Positions 59,070 to 64,000 of a DNA stretch of 64,000 bases are shown piece by piece; position 1 is the first letter of the stretch, and each line of letters begins with the position of its first letter. Made by a program: the position numbers and the translations under genes. The stretch is from Agromyces fucosus (lineage in GTDB: Bacteria; Actinomycetota; Actinomycetes; Actinomycetales; Microbacteriaceae). Below the pieces are notes generated by a model, which was not told the DNA's origin, ran no database searches, and saw nothing but the letters and a program-made list of their open reading frames with translations. Location of the stretch: positions 248,001 to 312,000 of the forward strand of contig NZ_SDPO01000003.1 of NCBI RefSeq assembly GCF_004134865.1, read 5' to 3'.

Positions 59070-61484
59070 ATGCCCAAGAACAAGAAGCCCCAAGGCGGCA
59101 GGCCCGCCAAGAACTTCGATCCCTCGTACGCGAAGGGCGGCTCGAAGGGCGGCCCGGCACGCGCCGGATCGTCCAAGCCCGGCTCGCGCAGCGAAGGCCA
59201 CCGCGGCTACCGCCCCGAGGCCGACGCGCCCCGAAAGGAGCGCTGGTCGCGCGACGAGCGCGTCTCCACCGGCCGCGCCCCGCACCGTTCCGAGCGTGAC
59301 GGCCGCGACGAGCGGGCTCCTCGCTCGTTCGATCGCAACGACCGTCCCGCGCGTTCGTACGACCGTGACGACCGTGCACCCCGTACGAACGACCGCAACG
59401 ATCGCGCGCCGCGTTCGTTCGATCGCAACGACCGCCCGGCCCGTTCCTTCGACCGGAACGACCGCAACGACCGTCCCGCGCGGTCGTACGACCGTGACGA
59501 CCGTGCGCCCCGCACGAACGACCGCAACGACCGTGCGCCCAGGTCGTTCGACCGCAACGACCGCAACGACCGTCCGGCTCGTTCGTTCGACCGGAACGAC
59601 CGTCCTGCGCGTTCGTACGACCGTGACGATCGTGCACCGCGCACGAACGACCGCAACGACCGTCCGGCTCGTTCGTTCGACCGGAACGACCGTCCGGCCC
59701 GCTCGTTCGACCGGAACGACCGCCCCGCGCGTTCGTTCGATCGCGACGACCGCGCCCCTCGCTCGAACGACCGGAACGACCGCCCGGCTCGTTCGTTCGA
59801 TCGCGATGACCGTGCTCCCCGCTCGTTCGACCGCAACGACCGCAACGACCGTCCGACTCGCTCGTACGACCGGAACGACCGGAACGACCGTCCGGCCCGT
59901 TCGTTCGACCGGAACGATCGCAATGACCGTCCGGCTCGCTCGTTCGATCGCCCCGACCGTCCCACCCGGTCCTACGATCGCGACGACCGCGCTCCGCGCC
60001 GTGACTTCGACCGCCCCGGCTTCAAGGAGTCCTCGGGTCGCCGCGACTCGAGCTTCTACCCGGCCAAGGACCAGGGCAACCGTCACGCGAAGACCGACGA
60101 CGTCGTGCTCGAGCGCCTCGAGGCCCAGGCCATCCAGGCGACCGACGCCGACGGCGTGAGCTTCGCCGACCTCGGCCTCGGCGGCAACGTCGTCGCCGCG
60201 CTCCGGCAGCTCGGCGCCGAGTCGCCGTTCCCGATCCAGGCTGCGACGATCCCGGTCGTGCTCGAGGGTCGCGACGTGCTCGGCCGCGGCAAGACCGGAT
60301 CGGGCAAGACGATCGCCTTCGGCGCCCCGACCGTCGAGCGCCTCATGAAGCTCTGGGCCGAGTCCGGCAAGGCCGGCGGCAAGCGCCAGATGGGCCGCAA
60401 GCCCCGCGCCCTGATTCTCGCCCCGACCCGCGAGCTCGCCCTCCAGATCGACCGCACGGTGCAGCCCATCGCGCAGAGCGTCGGCCTCTTCACCACGCAG
60501 ATCTACGGCGGCGTGCCCCAGCAGCGTCAGGTCGGTGCGCTCCAGCGCGGCGTCGACATCGTGATCGGCACCCCCGGCCGCATCGAGGACCTCATCGAGC
60601 AGCGCCGACTCGACCTCTCCGAGGTCGTCATCACGGTGCTCGACGAGGCCGACCACATGTGCGACCTCGGCTTCCTCGAGCCCGTGCAGCGCATCATCCG
60701 CCACACCGCGAACGGCGGCCAGAAGCTCCTCTTCTCGGCCACCCTCGACAAGGGCGTCGCCGCGCTCGTCGACGAGTTCCTCGTCGACCCGGCTGTGCAC
60801 GAGGTCGCCGGTGAAGACCAGGCCTCCTCGACGATCGAGCACCGCGTGTTCGTCATCGGCAACCACGAGAAGCGCGACATCGTCGCAGAGCTCGCGAACC
60901 GCGAGGGCAAGACGCTCGTCTTCTCCCGCACCCGCGCGTTCGCCGAAGACCTCACGGGGCACCTCGAGGACTACGGCATCCGTGCCGTCGCCCTGCACGG
61001 CGACCTCAACCAGTCGCGTCGTACCCGCAACCTGCAGCAGCTCACGAGCGGCCGGGTCAACGTGCTCGTCGCGACGGATGTCGCGGCACGCGGCATCCAC
61101 GTCGATGACATCGACCTCGTGATCCAGGCCGACGCGCCCGACGAGTACAAGACCTACCTGCACCGTTCCGGCCGCACCGGCCGTGCGGGCAAGACGGGCC
61201 AGGTCGTCACGCTCATCCCGCGCAACCGCCAGCGTCGCATGGTCGAGCTGCTCGACCGGGCGGAGATCGACGTCGACTTCGTCGACATGCGGCTCGGCGA
61301 CGACTTCGCGGGCGAGCTCGAGCGCGGCACGGCCGCTGCCGTGGCCATCGAATCGCTCGACGCGGCTGCCGACGCAGTCGACGTCGTCGAGCTCGATGAC
61401 GTCGTCGAGATCATCGAGGTCGAGGAGACCATCGAGATCGTCGAGACCGTATCGGTCGCAGCCGATGAGGAATTCGCCGGCTGA
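59070..61484 (+). CDS. DEAD-box RNA helicase with Arg/Asp-rich repeat tail
   Basis: 804 residues from ATG 59070 (M-P-K-N-K-K-P-Q-G-G). Residues about 70-330 are a low-complexity tract of D-R-N-D-R-P-A-R-S-F-D-R repeats; the helicase core follows: Q motif F-P-I-Q-A-A-T, Walker A G-K-T-G-S-G-K-T, P-T-R-E-L-A, D-E-A-D-H, S-A-T, and H-R-S-G-R-T-G-R-A-G. The C-terminus is Ile/Val/Glu-rich. Unwinds short RNA duplexes, likely in ribosome assembly or cold adaptation. Basic/acidic repeats of this kind tend to drive phase separation (inference). Long leader upstream. Confidence 0.95.
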   Translation: MPKNKKPQGGRPAKNFDPSYAKGGSKGGPARAGSSKPGSRSEGHRGYRPEADAPRKERWSRDERVSTGRAPHRSERDGRDERAPRSFDRNDRPARSYDRDDRAPRTNDRNDRAPRSFDRNDRPARSFDRNDRNDRPARSYDRDDRAPRTNDRNDRAPRSFDRNDRNDRPARSFDRNDRPARSYDRDDRAPRTNDRNDRPARSFDRNDRPARSFDRNDRPARSFDRDDRAPRSNDRNDRPARSFDRDDRAPRSFDRNDRNDRPTRSYDRNDRNDRPARSFDRNDRNDRPARSFDRPDRPTRSYDRDDRAPRRDFDRPGFKESSGRRDSSFYPAKDQGNRHAKTDDVVLERLEAQAIQATDADGVSFADLGLGGNVVAALRQLGAESPFPIQAATIPVVLEGRDVLGRGKTGSGKTIAFGAPTVERLMKLWAESGKAGGKRQMGRKPRALILAPTRELALQIDRTVQPIAQSVGLFTTQIYGGVPQQRQVGALQRGVDIVIGTPGRIEDLIEQRRLDLSEVVITVLDEADHMCDLGFLEPVQRIIRHTANGGQKLLFSATLDKGVAALVDEFLVDPAVHEVAGEDQASSTIEHRVFVIGNHEKRDIVAELANREGKTLVFSRTRAFAEDLTGHLEDYGIRAVALHGDLNQSRRTRNLQQLTSGRVNVLVATDVAARGIHVDDIDLVIQADAPDEYKTYLHRSGRTGRAGKTGQVVTLIPRNRQRRMVELLDRAEIDVDFVDMRLGDDFAGELERGTAAAVAIESLDAAADAVDVVELDDVVEIIEVEETIEIVETVSVAADEEFAG
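59305..60008 (+). repeat. tandem repeats coding D-R-N-D-R-P-A-R-S-F
   Basis: About 700 bases of imperfect repeats built from GACCGCAACGACCG / CGTTCGTTCGA units in the helicase gene. Neighbouring units differ mainly at silent positions, showing selection for the peptide repeat. Repeats of this length can vary in copy number by recombination. Confidence 0.9.
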
Positions 61485-61505
61485 CTCGCGGCGAACTGAT
61501 CGACC

Positions 61506-61536
61506 GAAGGCCCGTGTCCGGTGGACGCGGGCCTTC
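61506..61536 (+). terminator. hairpin terminator after the helicase gene
   Basis: GAAGGCCCGTGTCC (61506-61519) pairs with GGACGCGGGCCTTC (61523-61536) with one G-U pair and a 3-base loop, 21 bases past the stop. Confidence 0.75.
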
Positions 61537-61615
61537 GTCGTCCCCGGCTGCCATGGTCGAGCCCGCGGCGTGCCGGTATGCTGGCGCCCCAGCACGGGAC
61601 CGACGGGGAGGGCGC

Positions 61616-62494
61616 ATGACCATCGCGGATCCGGTCGTCGCGCGGCGCGAGCGCCGGCGACGGCTCGAAGGGCGGCCCGCCGTGCTCGCCCTGATCGTCG
61701 TGGCCGTCGTCGTGGCGATGGGCTGCGCGGTCGCGCTCGGCATCATGATCGGCGCGACCGTCGAAGACATCCGCCACTCGATCATCGACAGTGTCTTCGA
61801 CGAACGCGAGTCGGAGCCGACGTTCTGGGGGCCCGCGACGACGGCCATCCTGTGGATCCTGGGCACGTTCGGCCTGCTCGGGTCGGCGGCGGCGGCATCC
61901 TGGTCGCTCGACGCCTACCGCGGCGGCGAGCGGACGCCGGTCGTGCTCGTGCCGGCGCTGTCGGCGATCGTCGTCGCCGTGGTCGCGATCGACGCCACGG
62001 GTTGGCTCGAACCGTTGCGCGTGGGCACCCGGGTCGACCCGGTGTTCCACCACGACGTGCCGTGGGATGCGGGCTCGTGGGTGGCGTACACCGCCGACCT
62101 CTGGCTCCCGGTGCTCCTCATCCTCGCCGTCGCCGGCGGCATCGTGGTCGTCGCCGTGCACAACCGGCGACTGCTCGAGCAGCGGAGGCTCCGCACTCGC
62201 CTCCTGCGTGAAGGCCGACGGGTGCCGGGCACGATCGTCGGGACGACCGCCCGCACCGCGACGAACGATGTCGGCCAGCGCTCGGTCATCGGCGCGACGG
62301 TCGACGTTCGATACACGGACCACGCCGGTGTCGGGCATCGGCTCAGTCGTTCGATACGTCGGCGCGACGTGCTCGCCGGAGGCTTCAGCGTCGAGGTGCT
62401 GTACGACCCGGCGCGACCGGGCGACGACGACGCGGTCTTCCTCGCGTTCGATCGGGATCCCGACCCGTCGGAGTGGGTCGGCGCCGTCGACTGA
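61616..62494 (+). CDS. DUF3592 membrane protein
   Basis: 292 residues from ATG 61616 with GGGGAGGGCG before it. Four membrane segments (A-V-L-A-L-I-V-V-A-V-V-V-A-M-G, T-A-I-L-W-I-L-G-T-F-G-L-L-G, L-V-P-A-L-S-A-I-V-V-A-V-V-A-I, W-L-P-V-L-L-I-L-A-V-A-G-G). The cytosolic C-terminus has the DUF3592 fold: R-L-L-R-E-G-R-R-V-P-G-T-I-V-G-T, D-V-R-Y-T-D-H-A-G, V-E-V-L-Y-D-P-A-R-P-G. Function unknown. Confidence 0.85.
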   Translation: MTIADPVVARRERRRRLEGRPAVLALIVVAVVVAMGCAVALGIMIGATVEDIRHSIIDSVFDERESEPTFWGPATTAILWILGTFGLLGSAAAASWSLDAYRGGERTPVVLVPALSAIVVAVVAIDATGWLEPLRVGTRVDPVFHHDVPWDAGSWVAYTADLWLPVLLILAVAGGIVVVAVHNRRLLEQRRLRTRLLREGRRVPGTIVGTTARTATNDVGQRSVIGATVDVRYTDHAGVGHRLSRSIRRRDVLAGGFSVEVLYDPARPGDDDAVFLAFDRDPDPSEWVGAVD

Positions 62495-62720
62495 TCGCGG
62501 CGTCCGGCGGACGGCTCGCGCGTGATGGGCCGCAGCTCGTCATCTGTCGGAGAAGATCGGATGTCTCGTGAGAGATTTCTTCAGCTCCATGAGAGCGGTT
62601 CCACTCGGCGGCCTCTTGCCAGGAGAACCGAGCAAGATCGTAGATGCCTGAGATTGCAGGCATGCGCACGGTCACATTGGTGCTTGCCGAACCCTCGTTT
62701 CCCCAGTAGCGTCAACACTC
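62495..62720. other. intergenic region of lower GC
   Basis: 226 bases before the glycosidase gene. Contains ATGCCTG-AGATTG-CAGGCAT (62644-62663), a 7-bp hairpin. A CGGTTC/GAACCG pair (62596-62601, 62625-62630) could fold also. Probable promoter and leader of the exported glycosidase; no regulator site recognised. Composition less GC-rich than the genes on both sides. Confidence 0.4.
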
Positions 62721-64000
62721 ATGCAACCGACATCGTCGTCGTTCCCCTCTCGCCCACGGGCCGTTGTCCTGACCTTTGCGACAATCGCGGCCCTCGCTTC
62801 GTCAACGCTCGTGCTGCCGAGTGCCGCTCACGCAGCAGACGTTCCCGTCACCCCCGCGACCGTCGGCTACGGTTCCTCGAGCCCGGCTGCGGCCGACACG
62901 ACGGTCATGGCCGTGCACGCCGCCGGGCGCACGATCATCGACGTGACGGACTTCGGCGCCGACCCGACGGGCGAGAGCGACTCGGCCGGCGCGATCGCCG
63001 ACGCCGTGGAGCACGCGAAGGCGCTCGGCACGCCGGTCACGATCCGGTTCCCCTACGGCACCTACGACATCTATCCCGAGCAGACCGAGAAGCGCGAACT
63101 GTACGTCTCGAACACGACCGGCGCGGACGCCGGCCCCCGGGTGAAGAACATCGGCATCCTGATCGAGGACATGTCCGACGTCATCGTCGACGGCGAGGGC
63201 TCGAAGTTCAACTTCCACGGCCTGCAGACGCAGTTCGCGGCGATCCGTACCGAGGACGTCACCTTCACGGGATTCAGCACCGACTGGGTCGCCCCGAACA
63301 CGGTCGACCTGACGGTGCTCGACACGGGCGTCGCGAACGGCGTGCCGTACCGCGACATCCAGGTGCCGCCCGGAACCCGCTACGAGATCGCGAACGGCAA
63401 GGCGGCCTTCCTCGGCGAAGCGAGTCCGGTGACGGGTCAGCCGTACTGGCGGTACGAACCCGGCTCGGCGACGCAGGGCCACAACCAGCGGCGTCACCTC
63501 GCGACCGGCCAGACGTACCGCACCTCGATTCCCGTGTGGACGAACTCGACCGGCGTCTCGGAACTCGGTGACAACCGGCTCCGCGTAACCTACTCCGGCA
63601 GCACCGACCCGGGCGGCCGCGGCGAGGTCTACGAGCTCCGACCGACCTACCGAGACACCCCCGGCGTCTTCGCGTTCGAGGCCGCGAACACCGACCTCGT
63701 CGATCTCGAGTTCGGGTACCTGCACGGGTTCGGCATGGTCGGGCAGATGTCGCACAACATCACGCTCGACGGCGTGCGGTTCAAGACCGAGGACGGCACG
63801 TGGCGGCAGACCTCGGGCTTCGCCGACTACCTGCAGATGTCGGGTGTGGGCGGCAAGGTGCAGATCCTCAACACCCTCTTCGACAACCCGCACGACGACC
63901 CGATCAACATCCACGGCACCTACATGCAGGTCAAGGGCGTCGACGTCGCGAACAAGAAGGTCACCCTGCAGTACATGCACCACCAGAGCGCGGGCTTCCC
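62721..64000 (+). CDS. exported GH110-like alpha-1,3-galactosidase (3' part outside window)
   Basis: First 426 residues. Signal peptide to about residue 40 (ends A-A-H-A). A right-handed beta-helix follows, starting D-F-G-A-D-P-T-G-E-S-D-S-A-G-A-I. Late motifs H-G-F-G-M-V-G-Q-M-S-H-N-I-T, S-G-F-A-D-Y-L-Q-M-S-G-V-G-G-K, F-D-N-P-H-D-D-P-I-N-I-H-G-T-Y and Y-M-H-H-Q-S-A-G-F match, in my memory, the GH110 enzymes that remove terminal alpha-1,3-galactose (blood-group B type). Some other beta-helix glycosidases are possible. The frame runs off the window end. Confidence 0.75.
   Translation, partial: MQPTSSSFPSRPRAVVLTFATIAALASSTLVLPSAAHAADVPVTPATVGYGSSSPAAADTTVMAVHAAGRTIIDVTDFGADPTGESDSAGAIADAVEHAKALGTPVTIRFPYGTYDIYPEQTEKRELYVSNTTGADAGPRVKNIGILIEDMSDVIVDGEGSKFNFHGLQTQFAAIRTEDVTFTGFSTDWVAPNTVDLTVLDTGVANGVPYRDIQVPPGTRYEIANGKAAFLGEASPVTGQPYWRYEPGSATQGHNQRRHLATGQTYRTSIPVWTNSTGVSELGDNRLRVTYSGSTDPGGRGEVYELRPTYRDTPGVFAFEAANTDLVDLEFGYLHGFGMVGQMSHNITLDGVRFKTEDGTWRQTSGFADYLQMSGVGGKVQILNTLFDNPHDDPINIHGTYMQVKGVDVANKKVTLQYMHHQSAGF

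Noticed and set aside
59305-60008. Possible CRISPR or minisatellite array
   Set aside because: Units are joined without unique spacers, keep one reading frame and differ mostly silently, so they are coding repeats of the helicase.
59010-61595. Minus strand frame of about 860 codons with V-V-P-V-E-R-A repeats
   Set aside because: Antisense of the helicase and its D-R-N-D-R tract; the repeat pattern only mirrors the sense repeats.
1-64000. tRNA, rRNA, riboswitches and insertion sequences
   Set aside because: No cloverleaf, 16S/23S-like stretch, conserved riboswitch core, transposase or terminal inverted repeat pair with target duplication was seen in any intergenic region.

Overview
The window reads as a chromosomal segment of a very GC-rich actinobacterium, most likely a member of the Microbacteriaceae (an Agromyces-like organism is my best guess, from protein flavour only). 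Pointers are the small DUF3073 protein close to purM, the DUF4383, DUF503 and DUF6510 proteins, GTG and TTG starts, translational coupling through ATGA/GTGA overlaps, and a pervasive CGGATGCC/GGCATCCG motif. I see no rRNA, tRNA, CRISPR array, phage or insertion sequence; the segment looks like ordinary chromosome with many small operons.

Layout. 1-7.4 kb: a cut-off PaaI-type thioesterase, an unknown protein, purM, a luciferase-like protein, DUF3073, an FAD monooxygenase-like enzyme, a DUF1801 protein and a large APC-type permease. 7.4-10.7 kb: an exported copper set (membrane protein, CopC, PCu(A)C, Tat-exported Dyp peroxidase). 10.8-14.2 kb: an acetyltransferase, a coupled padR-DUF4097 pair with twin palindromic operators, and a MerR/TipAS regulator with a textbook 19-bp-spacer promoter. 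14.3-16.6 kb: a divergent yczE/yczR-like pair. 16.8-19.5 kb: two exported low-complexity surface proteins, one made of seven chaplin-like repeats with a sortase signal. 19.6-25.1 kb: an RND pump, then an ECF sigma factor with a YCII protein. 25.3-31.8 kb: a second copper group (HMA protein, DUF305 lipoprotein, His-rich CopB-type ATPase), its two ends carrying CsoR-like operators, with a GH15 enzyme between. 32-37.3 kb: a reductase-like protein, an arginase-family enzyme, two SixA-like phosphatases flanking the remnant of a second arginase, and a molybdenum oxidoreductase/flavin reductase/DUF6510 trio. 37.3-44.6 kb: histidine utilisation (hutI, hutU, hutH, IclR regulator) with an M23 peptidase inside. 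44.7-58.8 kb: DedA, an ABM-domain protein, ASCH, a ParA-like ATPase, DUF4383, a regulator with an ABC exporter, an acyltransferase, a two-component system, YihY, an esterase, GNAT and a collagen-like protein. 58.9-64 kb: a DEAD-box helicase with a long repetitive Arg/Asp tail, a DUF3592 protein and the start of a GH110-like glycosidase.

How it fits together. The best system-level result is regulatory: a near-identical 16-bp palindromic site (consensus GTCYGGTATCSCAGAC) lies before hutU, between hutH and its IclR regulator, and before the arginase-family gene 4 kb from the main cluster. This ties that enzyme to histidine breakdown as the likely formimidoylglutamase and predicts an IclR-controlled hut regulon. 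A similar argument joins the two copper genes groups at 25.3 and 31.8 kb through shared CsoR-like boxes although csoR itself is not in the window. Several strong hairpins occupy convergent gene ends; one of them shares a 20-bp sequence with the first codons of the IclR gene. Functions are inferred by reading the sequence only; no database search was run.
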